Of a DNA stretch of 64,000 nt, positions 52,989 through 62,938 are shown piece after piece. The notes beneath the pieces are model-generated. The model did no database searches. It saw only the letters and a list, made by a program, of their open reading frames with translations, and was not told the origin of the DNA. Origin of the DNA: Chryseolinea lacunae (GTDB taxonomy: Bacteria; Bacteroidota; Bacteroidia; Cytophagales; Cyclobacteriaceae); NCBI RefSeq assembly GCF_016735595.1, contig NZ_JAERRB010000002.1, forward strand, positions 446,996 to 510,995. The letters are read 5' to 3'. The translations under genes and the position numbers were made by a program. Every line of letters starts with the position of its first letter. The stretch's first letter is position 1.

Positions 52989-55900
52989 AGATTTTTAAAT
53001 GTTCCCAAAACTGTTTTTCCCAACACCACGGTGTTGCTGCCTTCCTTGCTTTCGTCGCAGTCGTGCAAAGTGGCCAGGGGATATTCACTGTGCAGGTGCG
53101 TGAGAATATCAAGCATGTTGTCGTTGGCCTCGCGAAAGGCATCGACGGTTGTTTCCTTATCGAAGGCATAGGCCGCCAGCATTTCGATCCATTTTTTATA
53201 GCGTATTTCAAATTCGCGGAGCAGGTCATTGTTCAGCCAGCATATCCGGAGTTGCACGTGTGCCGGTGCCTCTTCGCGGATCTTGTTTTCAAAGTAGGCA
53301 CGGAACGCCATGTTGTCGAAGTGTTGTGGCCAATAGGGCAACACCACCGAGGCGCGGAAGGTGTAAGGATCAAGTTCGCAAGGACAGTCGCATCCGTCGA
53401 GGCACACCTGCATGAGGTCGAACGTTTTGGCCGGGGGCGTCACCGGGCGTGGGCGCAACAATATATGTTCAATTAGGTGAAGGCCCACGGGGTCGTTGCA
53501 CGGCGTCTTCATTTCCTGCGCCAGCGCATCGATGGCTTGTTGCGCAGCAAGGGCTGAGGAAAATGTGCCTTCGCTTGTGAGCAGGTCTCCCAGAACGATG
53601 ATGAAGTTTGCGCCGGCCGGTTGGATGGAATAGTTTGATGTTTCACTACCCGTTTCGATTACTTTCTTCACGGCGTCTTCTGCATCGGATTTCTGTTCAT
53701 AGTCTTTTGAGACCAGCCGCACGCCGGTTAACGTTGTTAGCGAAAAGCTGTGAAAACACCGGAGCTTTGATTCGCCGTTTTCGGTTATTGTTTTCTCCGT
53801 GCAAATCACTTCAATGTTTTTTATGCAATAGAGAAAACGCCGCGTAAAATCCTTGATGCCGGTGAGGAAGCTGATGCGTTTTTCCAGTCCCGACACGTTG
53901 TCGGTGTCCCATAGTCGCGTGACATCGACGGTAAAGTCGTTTTTTTGAGGAAAGTAGTTGAAGGCTTTGCCACGATTGCTGCTGATGTCGTCGTAGGCTT
54001 TGAGGGTCCGGATTTTGGCGCCGGCAATTTCGGCGAAGTCAATTTTTTCTTCCGTCTGCTCGCTGTAGTTGATGGTGTACATGAGCAGGGCATAGTCGTT
54101 GAAAGACTCCGCGAACCTGGCCAGCAGATGGTCGAGAAATCTTCCGCGCCGGTCTTCAAACAGGTCGCGTGGTTCATATAGTTGCTGCCACCGGTTTTTT
54201 GCAACGGTGGCATCTGCGTTCACAATAGCATCCTTGAGTTTCACTACCGGGCCGTCCATGGCATAGACCGGTGCGATGTCTTTGATGTCTTCCAGGAACT
54301 GCGCGTAGTAGGTATGTGTGATGGTGTCTGTTGAAAACAGTTTGTGAGCGTTGGTGAGTTGTGAGATAAAGTCGGCCAGCAATTGTTCAAAGAACATCAG
54401 GTAACCTTTAAGCTGTCGTTGCTGTGCGATGCGTTGTGGCGTGGCGTGGGCGGGAAGACCTGCTTCGTTGATGCCATAGGTCTGGGGAAAGTCATACTGC
54501 ACCGGCCAATAGCTTTCGGTGTTTCGTTTGGCGCCGGTGGGCACGGGCAGGTCGTCCTGCAAGCCGTTGAGCTTGGCGCGCGAGCGTTGCGCGTGCAACA
54601 TCGACACGGTGTCGTGCACCTCGTCGTAGCGGGCGATGAAGGGAAACTGATTTTTGAAGAGCAATATTTTTGAACGGGCTGTGCTGAGCACCGGTTTGTG
54701 AAGCGCCGTCACGTTCATGCACCATTTCAATCCGATGAAGCCGGGCACGGGTTTTCCGTCGTTGCCATATTTGGTCATCACAAAATTGCGAATGGCAATC
54801 ACACCGTCAATGTCCATCAATAGGTTGATGATGTCGGACGTGTGGATGACGGAGCGAAGTTGTGTGGCTTCCAGCTGGGTTGAGTTTATGAAGCCGTGCT
54901 GCAGCACCACGCCTTCAAATATTTCGTCGACGGGGATTTTCTTTTCCAGTAGCTCTTTCAATGAATAGAAATCCACCGAAGGGTTCAGGTAGTTTTCGAT
55001 GGCATAGAACATTTCCGCCTGCACTTTTTCGATGTCGGCCGAAGGTTTCACGTCCACGTCAAAGCAGAACGCAATCTCTTCGTCGTCCACTGTGGTCACA
55101 GACATAAAGTCTTCGCAGAGGTTCCGGTGTTCGTGAAGGGTGCGTATGGCCGTGTGCACAATGAACTGTGACTTGGTGATCTTCTCCAGGTAGAAGTTGA
55201 ACAGCGACGCCACATAGTCGCTGTCGGTCAGCATCGTCTGCACGTCGGCGGTGGTCACGGTGCCCGAGGAGGGCTTCTTCGACAGGCTGATAGTGAACGT
55301 GACGGAGGTGCTGTCGGTAAGCACAGTCGTAACCACCCACGTGCCGGCATTGTCGACTACGGTGGTTGAGGCGATGTTGTTTTTGTCTTTTGCCTTGGTG
55401 GCAAATTCAAAATCGGCTGACTTCCAAGCGGGCAGCTCGGCGTCGAACCAGAAATCGCCGCGGGCAAATTTTCCGAGCAACGCCGGGTTTTCAAAAATCA
55501 CTTCGCCGTTGTTCAGGTCGCCATACACGGTGTCATTGTCCAGATCCAGCAACACCCTGTACAGTCCCGACAGGAACAAGGTGACCGGCGTAGGTTCGTA
55601 TTGCAGCACATCGTTCTTGCAGTTTGCATAGATGGGAACTTCATTGACCGGAACAGGAATGCCCTGTTCGTTTTTAAGGGCGCTCTCGGCAAACAACCAC
55701 GCATTGTGAACCCCCTCGATGTCGATGAGCAACTTGCGGTAGTCGTTTATGGTGAGTGGGTTGTTGGTCAGAATTTTTTTTGCTGTGAAAAATACCTGGT
55801 CGTCCACCGTTTTTCCGTCCGACTTGGTCAGCAGGTCTCTCATGACAAAACCGTTGCGATAGCCGCCTTCCGTCATGGCATAGCAGAGGGCTTCCAGGAT

Positions 55901-56047
55901 CGTGATGCCGGGGTCGTGCGCGTTATAGTCGGTCCACAACGCATGACCCAGTGCTTCAATGTGTTTCAGGCCCGCCTCGCGCAACCGTTCGTAGTCTTGC
56001 GATAGGGGACGCTGTGTGTTCTTCGGTATGGTGGCGAGTTCTTCCAT
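52985..56047 (-). CDS. Large eCIS baseplate protein (Afp12-like)
   Basis: This is a 1020-residue protein. It opens with DYERLREAGLKHIEALGHA and the signature WTDYNAHDPGITILEALCYA, characteristic of the baseplate subunits of contractile injection systems. The remainder is weakly conserved and carries an apparent insertion at about 220-290. It overlaps the upstream Afp11-like gene by one base (TGATG) and the downstream PKD protein by 4 bases, so the three are translationally coupled. Position and signature support a baseplate wedge role like Afp12; exact assignment is inference. Confidence 0.78.
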   Translation of the reverse strand: MEELATIPKNTQRPLSQDYERLREAGLKHIEALGHALWTDYNAHDPGITILEALCYAMTEGGYRNGFVMRDLLTKSDGKTVDDQVFFTAKKILTNNPLTINDYRKLLIDIEGVHNAWLFAESALKNEQGIPVPVNEVPIYANCKNDVLQYEPTPVTLFLSGLYRVLLDLDNDTVYGDLNNGEVIFENPALLGKFARGDFWFDAELPAWKSADFEFATKAKDKNNIASTTVVDNAGTWVVTTVLTDSTSVTFTISLSKKPSSGTVTTADVQTMLTDSDYVASLFNFYLEKITKSQFIVHTAIRTLHEHRNLCEDFMSVTTVDDEEIAFCFDVDVKPSADIEKVQAEMFYAIENYLNPSVDFYSLKELLEKKIPVDEIFEGVVLQHGFINSTQLEATQLRSVIHTSDIINLLMDIDGVIAIRNFVMTKYGNDGKPVPGFIGLKWCMNVTALHKPVLSTARSKILLFKNQFPFIARYDEVHDTVSMLHAQRSRAKLNGLQDDLPVPTGAKRNTESYWPVQYDFPQTYGINEAGLPAHATPQRIAQQRQLKGYLMFFEQLLADFISQLTNAHKLFSTDTITHTYYAQFLEDIKDIAPVYAMDGPVVKLKDAIVNADATVAKNRWQQLYEPRDLFEDRRGRFLDHLLARFAESFNDYALLMYTINYSEQTEEKIDFAEIAGAKIRTLKAYDDISSNRGKAFNYFPQKNDFTVDVTRLWDTDNVSGLEKRISFLTGIKDFTRRFLYCIKNIEVICTEKTITENGESKLRCFHSFSLTTLTGVRLVSKDYEQKSDAEDAVKKVIETGSETSNYSIQPAGANFIIVLGDLLTSEGTFSSALAAQQAIDALAQEMKTPCNDPVGLHLIEHILLRPRPVTPPAKTFDLMQVCLDGCDCPCELDPYTFRASVVLPYWPQHFDNMAFRAYFENKIREEAPAHVQLRICWLNNDLLREFEIRYKKWIEMLAAYAFDKETTVDAFREANDNMLDILTHLHSEYPLATLHDCDESKEGSNTVVLGKTVLGTFKNL

Positions 56048-59000
56048 CAGCAGGTGCAGGTAGCGGGTGATACAATACGGTGACGGGTTTCGGTGTCTTC
56101 GTCATAATACGATACGAGAATGGAGCGCGCGGTCGAAGCGGTTGCTTCTTCCACATCCAGCAAGGCATTCACGCTGGTGGTGCTGCGCGTGATGATGTGG
56201 TTCATTTTGAAGCATGTCACGAAATCCACATAGGGACGTTCTTCCACAAAATTCAGGAGCGCGCTTTTGTATATTTTTCCGCCGAAGGTGATTTCCACGG
56301 TGTTGTCGAAAGCCCAGGGGCAGAGAAATTGTTCGATCTCCGTGTTCAGAAGTTTGAGATAGAATGCTTCGCTGAGGTGGTCATAAAACTTCACCTTGAA
56401 ATCGAGTTGAATTTCTTCGAACTGCGGATTCTTCACATGCAACTGCACAAACGGCGACGTTATGGTTTTTAAGTATTGTTCTATGTTTTTCAACAATCCC
56501 ACGGGCGTGTAGGGACGCAGCGGATTTCCATTGGTCATGTTGCGCAGGTTGGGGAGTGTGACGATGGATACGTGGCCGGGATAATTTTCGCAGAATATCT
56601 CTTCACCGTTTTCCGCATAGAAGCCGGAGTGGTTGAGACACTTCACTTTGAAAATCTTCTGGAATTTTTCGAGGATGATGTGTTCATAGTCCCAGATGGT
56701 GATGGCGCGTTGCTTGTGGCGCAGGCGTTCGCTCACACGCAAATAGAAATGCTCGTCGCTTTCGCGCGATCGCCCGTCAAACGAATCAAAGGGTTGCTCC
56801 GTTTTTTTGAGAGCGCCGTCGCTCGTCAGCAACTTGGATATGGTGTTGGCCGGGAGTATTTGGCGGAACTCGACGTGCTCATTCTGAACCAGCGTGGCGC
56901 GTGCGGCCTGTGCCTGCACCACGATTAGTTTGCATACGGTATCGGTGAATGGGTGTGCCGTCACTTTGAGCCAGTGCAAACCTTTTCCCAACAACGTGCT
57001 TTGGTTGTCGCTGTCGGCCGGCAGGGTTAGGGTGACGATGGCGGATTGTGTGAGGTCGTTTGTTCTGTCGATGATATTTTCTTCCCTGAATTTTCGCCAG
57101 TTGTTGTTTGCCGATAGATAATACCAACCCAGTTTCACCGGCTCGCGCAGCGGATTTGAGCTTCCATCCGAAACCTGGAACAACAGGTTCACCACTTGTC
57201 GCGCTTCGGCATTTTCGAGTCCGACAAACAGTTCGCCTTGCTGACCGATGTCCTGAAACAAACTCACGGCTGTTCTTTCCTCGGCATTGTCGGCCGTGTC
57301 AACAAACGCGCGGCTCACCGTAGCGAAGCCAAAGGGCGCAAGGTGCAACAACGTGTGATCGTTGGAGGGAGACTGTAGTGAAATGTCAGTCGCGGCCACA
57401 TAGTTCAGCGAAAGATTGTTGAGTACAATCTCCTTAGGCACGGGCGCTGCCGCCACCGCTATGGTGTAGGCGCCGTTGCTTGCAGGCGTGATGGACGTGC
57501 CCGCACTCAATGCGCTGCTGATGTTGATGAGATGGTTGGCCAGTGAATACGAATCGTCGTTCAGCCGCAGTTGCAAAAAACCTTCCTTCGAAGTAGCAAG
57601 CAATTTTTCGTTTTGTTCAAAATCGGGAGGCATGGCGGTGAACCGATTGCTCGCTGGAAATGCGACGGTCTGCACACCGGCACTCGACGAAAGTGTGAAA
57701 ACATCTTTGCCCCACACACCTTGTCTCAGGTATCGCACGGAGCTGTCGAATGCGGGCCCGCTCACCGGAGTTTTCCAGGTTGTGTTGAGTTCGAGCCGCA
57801 GCAGATTTTTCTGAAAGACTTCCTTGCTGCCAACATAGAACCCGGATTGTGATCCTGGAAAATCGCCAAAGGGTTTGAAAGGTTTGGATGCGTCGATGGC
57901 GCCGCCGTCGTGGCTCAGCACAAGATCTTTCACACCTTGCACATTCACGGCCACGTTCACGCGCGTCACTTCGCGGTGGCTCAGCAAGGTGTAGGGGATA
58001 CCTTTCGCGATATCCTGCCGGAGATAGACTTTCAGCACAGGCACTGTCGTGTCCAATTGTTCTTTGTGCGTGGCTTCGTTGTAGGGCACAAACGGAGCAT
58101 CGTCGGCAGAAAGAAATATGGTAAACGTCAACCGCGTGCTGGCTGTGTTGCTGGTCACAACCACAGGTGCCGCAGGAGTGATCCATTTTTTCTTTGCCGT
58201 GTACTCCACCGAAAAACAGTTCAGCGCATAGAGCGCTGGTCCGGACAAGCCCGGCACCGGCTGTTGAAAATCTACTGTGAGGTAAATGGTTCGGTCGCCT
58301 TCATTCAAAAACAGAATGCTTGAGGCCACAGCAAATCCAACATGGGCGTCTGTCACTTTCCGGAGGTCGCCATAGGTGAACCAGCTTTTGTCGGCCGACA
58401 AGAGTTTTGCGCCCTGACCATCGTCGGAGTTCGCGATGGGCGCTGCTTTCAACACGTCTTTTGTTCCCGACACCAGTTGCGTCGCGTGCAGCCGGGTCAC
58501 CACCGCCTTGTTCAACACCACATCGTCTGTGAGGCCATAGTGCATATCTTTTCCTGAAACACTTTCCTTGCCGCCTTTCAACAACGTGTCTTTCGTGAGG
58601 CGGTGTTCGCTGACGGGCTTTTGCAACTCGAAAAGTAGATGTGCCGCATCCGGCTCCGGAGCCTTGTTGGTGAGTTGCAACACTTCCTTGTAATAAAAAT
58701 CCAGGTGCCGCTGGGTGTAGGTGTTGAGCGCCTTCTGTTCGTGCGAAAACAATTTCACAAAAGCCAGCAACAGGGCCATGTGTGGACTGTGATCGGGATA
58801 GTCTTCCAGCGTTTTCCAAAACAGATCGGCCGCGCGTGCCGACAGTGTGGACATACCGTTGAGCAGGTTGTCGATGGCCGCGGCAAACAGATTGTGGTGC
58901 GTGATGTAGACCAGCACTTCTTTCACGGTGGGCAGTGCCGGGAGCGTGATCACCATAGAAGGCACCGCCGTTTGCCAGGCTGGCGACAGGTCGATTCTTT

Positions 59001-59571
59001 TAAAGTCTTTGTTTGATTGCACGCTCACGGGCGCATCGTTGTCCAGCTCCAGTGTTGTGTAGTCGAGGAATCCGGCAGTCTTGTAGTCCGTAAATAATTT
59101 CTCCAGCTCTGCCAGCGGTGCCTGCAGTTTGGTGGCGATCACATCGCGCACAATAATTTTATACTCCAGATCATCGGGCAATAGCTTGAACTGGTTGTCG
59201 ATCTCTTTCACGAGTGAAAACAGCAGGTCGAACAGAAACTTGAATTCCCGTTTGGCATCGCCGTCGGTCGCGGCAAGTTTGATGCGTTTGAATAATCGTT
59301 TTTTATAGTGCCCACATGCCTGCACATCCAGCGAAAGCAGGGAAGCAAACACCACGCTTACATCGCCGTGCATTAGCGGTTGCCATTCGCCCTGCAGCAC
59401 ATTGTTGGCATTGTAGTAGTTTATGAATTCGGCATATCGTTTTGTGAACAGCAACAAATCCGGAGCGTTGCGTTCGTCCACCTGGGCAAAGCCGGTAGAC
59501 AGTGCCGCCAGCACCCGGTTCAGCAGGCTTGTGCCTTCACGCGTAAGAGGATTTTTATCGGTGCACGACAT
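56047..59571 (-). CDS. Large eCIS baseplate J-like protein (Afp11-like)
   Basis: This is a 1174-residue protein. The C-terminal third carries the baseplate-J-like signature found in Afp11: ERLRHKQRAIT.WDYE, then FPKIFKV-like KFQKIFKVKCLNH, and a GHVSIVTLPN strand. The N-terminal 300 residues are helical, and the middle has several beta-rich inserts. It is 21 bases after gp25 and overlaps the Afp12-like gene by one base (TGATG). It should form the wedge that links sheath and spike. The two wedge proteins together exceed 2000 residues, large for the class. Confidence 0.8.
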   Translation of the reverse strand: MSCTDKNPLTREGTSLLNRVLAALSTGFAQVDERNAPDLLLFTKRYAEFINYYNANNVLQGEWQPLMHGDVSVVFASLLSLDVQACGHYKKRLFKRIKLAATDGDAKREFKFLFDLLFSLVKEIDNQFKLLPDDLEYKIIVRDVIATKLQAPLAELEKLFTDYKTAGFLDYTTLELDNDAPVSVQSNKDFKRIDLSPAWQTAVPSMVITLPALPTVKEVLVYITHHNLFAAAIDNLLNGMSTLSARAADLFWKTLEDYPDHSPHMALLLAFVKLFSHEQKALNTYTQRHLDFYYKEVLQLTNKAPEPDAAHLLFELQKPVSEHRLTKDTLLKGGKESVSGKDMHYGLTDDVVLNKAVVTRLHATQLVSGTKDVLKAAPIANSDDGQGAKLLSADKSWFTYGDLRKVTDAHVGFAVASSILFLNEGDRTIYLTVDFQQPVPGLSGPALYALNCFSVEYTAKKKWITPAAPVVVTSNTASTRLTFTIFLSADDAPFVPYNEATHKEQLDTTVPVLKVYLRQDIAKGIPYTLLSHREVTRVNVAVNVQGVKDLVLSHDGGAIDASKPFKPFGDFPGSQSGFYVGSKEVFQKNLLRLELNTTWKTPVSGPAFDSSVRYLRQGVWGKDVFTLSSSAGVQTVAFPASNRFTAMPPDFEQNEKLLATSKEGFLQLRLNDDSYSLANHLINISSALSAGTSITPASNGAYTIAVAAAPVPKEIVLNNLSLNYVAATDISLQSPSNDHTLLHLAPFGFATVSRAFVDTADNAEERTAVSLFQDIGQQGELFVGLENAEARQVVNLLFQVSDGSSNPLREPVKLGWYYLSANNNWRKFREENIIDRTNDLTQSAIVTLTLPADSDNQSTLLGKGLHWLKVTAHPFTDTVCKLIVVQAQAARATLVQNEHVEFRQILPANTISKLLTSDGALKKTEQPFDSFDGRSRESDEHFYLRVSERLRHKQRAITIWDYEHIILEKFQKIFKVKCLNHSGFYAENGEEIFCENYPGHVSIVTLPNLRNMTNGNPLRPYTPVGLLKNIEQYLKTITSPFVQLHVKNPQFEEIQLDFKVKFYDHLSEAFYLKLLNTEIEQFLCPWAFDNTVEITFGGKIYKSALLNFVEERPYVDFVTCFKMNHIITRSTTSVNALLDVEEATASTARSILVSYYDEDTETRHRIVSPATCTC

Positions 59572-59592
59572 GGTTGTGTGTTGCTGTCTTTT

Positions 59593-60006
59593 TTATTTTA
59601 TTTCCGTTGCTTCGGCTTTATAGAACGGATACACAAAATTGAATCGCGAGTTTGTGGCCCGCACGGTGAAGTCGATGGAGATGAGAATTCTCCCTTCCAG
59701 TTCGCCGGTGTCGTCGAGATCAATTTTGTTTACTTCGATCCGCGGTTCATAATATAAAATTGCCGTGGCAATCAGGTCTTTGATGTAAGTCTTGAAGGAT
59801 GTGGTGAGCGGTTCAAAAACCAGTTCCTCCAGATTGCATCCGTAGTCTTGCCGCATCACGCGCTCGCCCTGGCGTGTCGATAGCAGAATTTCAAGACTGC
59901 TCTGAATATCGTCCACGTCGCTTAGCATACCCACCTGGCCGGTGGTCTTGCTGAAGGTGGGCGGAAATCCCCATCCGGTGCCGAGAAATGATTTTGTGAT
60001 CGCCAT
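59593..60006 (-). CDS. eCIS baseplate protein, gp25/GPW family (Afp9-like)
   Basis: This is a 137-residue lysozyme-fold baseplate protein of the GPW/gp25 family, which starts sheath polymerisation in contractile systems. Family marks are FLGTGWGFPP at the N-terminus, DVDDIQSSLEILLSTRQGER, and RQDYGCNLEEL. It lies 4 bases after the PAAR gene and 21 bases before the Afp11-like gene, the usual eCIS order. Confidence 0.92.
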   Translation of the reverse strand: MAITKSFLGTGWGFPPTFSKTTGQVGMLSDVDDIQSSLEILLSTRQGERVMRQDYGCNLEELVFEPLTTSFKTYIKDLIATAILYYEPRIEVNKIDLDDTGELEGRILISIDFTVRATNSRFNFVYPFYKAEATEIK

Positions 60007-60010
60007 AATG

Positions 60011-60301
60011 TTATCCTCCGATTAGTACTGTTGGACATCCCGCCACAATCACGCCGCCGTGTGCTGTCGAGTCTCCCATACGGGCCGCAGGCAAGCCGCC
60101 GATCAGCACGGTGGCCGATCCCATCACAATGGCGTCGGGCGGTCCCACGCAGGTGCAGAGGTCGCTCATGCGCGCTGCGGGCAAACCACCAATCAAAACG
60201 GTCACGCTGCCCGGTGGCAACACCGGTCCGCCCACGTGGGGCACCACACCGGTCACCAGAGGGCACACATGCATGTCGGTTATTCTCGCTGCAAAAGGCA
60301 T
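60011..60301 (-). CDS. PAAR-repeat spike-tip protein (Afp10-like)
   Basis: This is a 96-residue PAAR protein that caps the VgrG spike. The repeats LIGGLPAARMSD and LIGGLPAARMGD are visible, with His and Cys residues (MHVCPLV, CTCVG, STAHGG) positioned to bind a metal at the tip. It follows the VgrG gene by 19 bases and precedes gp25 by 4. No toxin domain is fused. Confidence 0.93.
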   Translation of the reverse strand: MPFAARITDMHVCPLVTGVVPHVGGPVLPPGSVTVLIGGLPAARMSDLCTCVGPPDAIVMGSATVLIGGLPAARMGDSTAHGGVIVAGCPTVLIGG

Positions 60302-60320
60302 AGGGGTGTCGTTGTTTGTG

Positions 60321-62069
60321 TTAGTTAATTTTTACCAATGAACCTTTAATCTCTGTGATGCCGCTGCTCCCGATGCTGGCGCTGCCGGTGCCTTCCACAC
60401 TCATGGAGCCGTCGGCCTTCAGACTCAGTTGGGGTGCGCCGATGGAGAGCGTTGTGCCTGCTTTCAGGGTTAGGGCGGCCATTGATTCGAGGGTGATGCC
60501 GCTTTGGTCCATCACCAGTTTGTTTCCATTGCCGTCTTTCAGGGTTATGCTGCCGTCGCTGTCGTTCATTTCGAACACACGGCTGCCCGGTGTTTCGATG
60601 CGCAGCGATTTTTGATCGTCGTTAAAAATAAGTTTGATGCCCGTGCGCGACACATACCCCTTCTCGGGGTTGGCCGATGCCGGTTCCAGCGGTGATGTCT
60701 TCGCACTGCTGTGCAGCATGCCGAGAATGATGGGGCTGCGGGGGTCGTCGTTCATAAATCCCACCACCACTTCGTCGTTCACCTCGGGCCGAAAAAATGT
60801 GCCGCGTTTGTCGCCCGCATCAAGGGTGGCCACGCGCGCGTAGATGCCATCGTCCTGGTCGTTCACCATGGGCAAACGGATCTTCACGCGATATTGCCCG
60901 TTGGCATCGGTGATGCCCGTCACAATGCCCGTTTGCAAACCGTGCAACGACGACGATTGCCCGGTGCCCGAGGCGGAGTGTTGCGGGCTGGTTTCTTCGG
61001 CAAAAAATTGTTCGTTCCAGCCGAGTGTGGCTTCTGTCACCCAATCGCCATCGGCATATTCATGTTGGATGGCCGACACGAATGCCTTGCCGCTAAAATT
61101 TTTCCCAACGCCCTTCAGCATCACAAAGTCGCCGGGCAGGGCTTTGTGAATGCCCTGGTATTTCACCCTCGCCTTGATCTTCGAAAGATCCTGACGCAAT
61201 TTTTTTGCATTGGCAATGGCCTGTGTTTCCGGCTGGCTCAACGTAGCCGACGTGCGCATCTCTAACGGTTGGTTTGTCACCGACGCCAGACTGGTGCGCG
61301 TGAAGCTGCCTTCTTCCGGCACATTCTGATCTTCGCTTTCGGTGGTCAGCACTTTTTGATTCTGAAAATCCCACGACCGTGTTTTCACGGAAGCGGTTTG
61401 TGTGCGGGCATCCATGTCGGCATGAAACTCAAGGATGTTGGCGCCATAGGTGAGCTCCAGTTTTGCTTCCTCGTCGAGTTTGGGTTTGCGCACTTTCACC
61501 GCGCCGTTGTCGATCACGCAGATCATGCCATTCACGTCGAGGCGACTCATCATAAAGTCCCAGTCGCTCACGTTCGATTGCACCAGCTGTTCGTGTTTGG
61601 TGGCGAGTGTTTCCACGTCGGCGCCCGGAATTTTATTGTCGTCCAGCAGTTGACTCACCACGTCGCTGTCGGCCACATCGTTGAAGTGGCGGTTGCCTTT
61701 GTTCACGGTCATCTTCACCGTTTCGTCTTTGCATTCAATGTTCAGCTCGGCACATTGCGCATCGATGCGATGGGTGTTGGTGATGATGATGCCTTTGAAC
61801 ACGGTGTTTTTTTCGTTGTGATAGCCCAGCTTGATCTCCATTTTTTTGCCGGGCAGGAAGTCGCCGTCGTCGCTGATGCTGAAGGCTTCCTTGTCAGGCT
61901 CGCCGTCGAGCAGCACCAGGGTGGCCGTTGGAATTTTGTTCAGCTCCGTGTGCAACGCGATGGACGCCAGGTGATATTTTTTTGGAATTTCTTTTCCGTC
62001 CACCAGCACCGTGGTAGACACCACGTCTGGATTTTGTCCTGTCGGTATGAGTCGGTTGCTTGCGGTCAT
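60321..62069 (-). CDS. VgrG-like spike protein (Afp8-like)
   Basis: This is a 582-residue spike protein. The N-terminal 350 residues are gp27-like (DVVSTTVLVDGKEI, GIIITNTHRID). An OB-like gp5 domain is at about 380-450 (GIVTGITDANGQYRVKIRLP, then FFRPEVNDEVVVGFMNDDPR), and the C-terminus is a beta-helix needle with repeated short strands (GSITLKDGNGNKL, SLKADGSMSVEG). No effector domain is attached. It starts 1 base after the LysM gene stop, in the standard eCIS order. Confidence 0.93.
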   Translation of the reverse strand: MTASNRLIPTGQNPDVVSTTVLVDGKEIPKKYHLASIALHTELNKIPTATLVLLDGEPDKEAFSISDDGDFLPGKKMEIKLGYHNEKNTVFKGIIITNTHRIDAQCAELNIECKDETVKMTVNKGNRHFNDVADSDVVSQLLDDNKIPGADVETLATKHEQLVQSNVSDWDFMMSRLDVNGMICVIDNGAVKVRKPKLDEEAKLELTYGANILEFHADMDARTQTASVKTRSWDFQNQKVLTTESEDQNVPEEGSFTRTSLASVTNQPLEMRTSATLSQPETQAIANAKKLRQDLSKIKARVKYQGIHKALPGDFVMLKGVGKNFSGKAFVSAIQHEYADGDWVTEATLGWNEQFFAEETSPQHSASGTGQSSSLHGLQTGIVTGITDANGQYRVKIRLPMVNDQDDGIYARVATLDAGDKRGTFFRPEVNDEVVVGFMNDDPRSPIILGMLHSSAKTSPLEPASANPEKGYVSRTGIKLIFNDDQKSLRIETPGSRVFEMNDSDGSITLKDGNGNKLVMDQSGITLESMAALTLKAGTTLSIGAPQLSLKADGSMSVEGTGSASIGSSGITEIKGSLVKIN

Positions 62070-62070
62070 A

Positions 62071-62754
62071 TCATTCAGCCGTTGGCGGGAAAAACAATTT
62101 CAGTCCGTTTGGAATATTTCTGAATCCATCGAGGCGATTGAAAGCCGCCACGTCGATGTAGTATTTTTTGTCGCTGTAAATTTTCTTCGTCATCACGGGA
62201 AGCCGGTCCGAGGCGGTCACCATGCGCTCGTGCGTGATGTCGGGGCTCATAGCGTTTTCGATGGCTACGCGCAAACTTTCTTCTATGCTGCCTTTGAACG
62301 AACACTTCGCCACGGCGCGAACGGGCGAGCCGTCGGGCTTGAACAGTTTGAACTCAATGTCCATGGCGGTCAGCACGCCTTTGAAGAGCAATGTGCCCCA
62401 GTGAATCTTGAGGTAGTAGGGCCGGTGTATGTTGCCCTGGTATTGCAGGATTTTGTGACGGAAGTCGTCCAGTTGGTCGGCCACCGGCAGGGGTGGGGTG
62501 AGGGCACCGGTGATCACACCTGTGCCATCGAACAGAAAGTCGAAATTAAATTCCTGCGGTGGCATCTTGTTAAACTTCAGTGCCACACCCGATGTGCCGG
62601 GTGCCTGTGTCTCACAAAACTCGATCTTATACTTGTAGGTATAGGTTTCTGGGTTGATGAGCGCGAAGAATGGTGCAGCGGCCACCGTGTTATAGTCGGG
62701 GTCGCTGTAGGGCAGAATGTAGAGCTTCTCAAGCTGTGCGATGTCGAAAGCCAT
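62071..62754 (-). CDS. eCIS LysM-domain baseplate protein (Afp7-like)
   Basis: This is a 227-residue protein found between the tube and VgrG genes of eCIS loci. The N-terminal 160 residues are specific to this family (INPETYTYKYKIEF, MPPQEFNFDFLFDGTG). The C-terminal 50 residues form a LysM-like module: IYSDKKYYIDVAAFNRLDGFR, then IPNGLKLFFPP. In Afp7/Pvc7 this type of protein joins tube to spike. It overlaps the DUF5908 gene by one base (TAATG). Confidence 0.9.
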   Translation of the reverse strand: MAFDIAQLEKLYILPYSDPDYNTVAAAPFFALINPETYTYKYKIEFCETQAPGTSGVALKFNKMPPQEFNFDFLFDGTGVITGALTPPLPVADQLDDFRHKILQYQGNIHRPYYLKIHWGTLLFKGVLTAMDIEFKLFKPDGSPVRAVAKCSFKGSIEESLRVAIENAMSPDITHERMVTASDRLPVMTKKIYSDKKYYIDVAAFNRLDGFRNIPNGLKLFFPPTAE

Positions 62755-62915
62755 TAGCGTTCAGTTTTTCTTCGAAGGGTTCTCAGAATTTTCTCCGTCA
62801 CTTCTTTGGTGATGTCGCGCTTCAGTTGGCGCAGGTCTTCCGGCGTTGGCCCGCTGGGTTTTGCCGGGCCGCCCACAACCGCCTTGATGTGCAATTCTTT
62901 TATTTCGATGGGCAT
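62754..62915 (-). CDS. Small DUF5908-like eCIS protein
   Basis: This is a 53-residue protein starting at the ATG at 62915 (MPIEIKELHIKAVV). It has a short beta-strand followed by a Pro-rich turn and a basic, helical C-terminus (LRQLKRDITKEVTEKIL). This matches the small DUF5908 family always found at this place in Bacteroidota eCIS loci. The longer frame to 63062 is rejected because the extra residues overlap the tube gene and are Cys-rich. Its role is unknown; it may bridge tube and LysM protein. It is coupled to the LysM gene by TAATG. Confidence 0.8.
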   Translation of the reverse strand: MPIEIKELHIKAVVGGPAKPSGPTPEDLRQLKRDITKEVTEKILRTLRRKTER

Positions 62916-62938
62916 GGTTGAATTTTGTTTTTTGACGA

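Noticed and set aside
59593-62069. A classical type VI secretion system, suggested by VgrG, PAAR and gp25
   Set aside because: No TssB/C pair, TssJ/L/M membrane complex or ClpV is present; DUF4157, DUF5908, LysM, AAA+ and tape-measure genes point to an eCIS.
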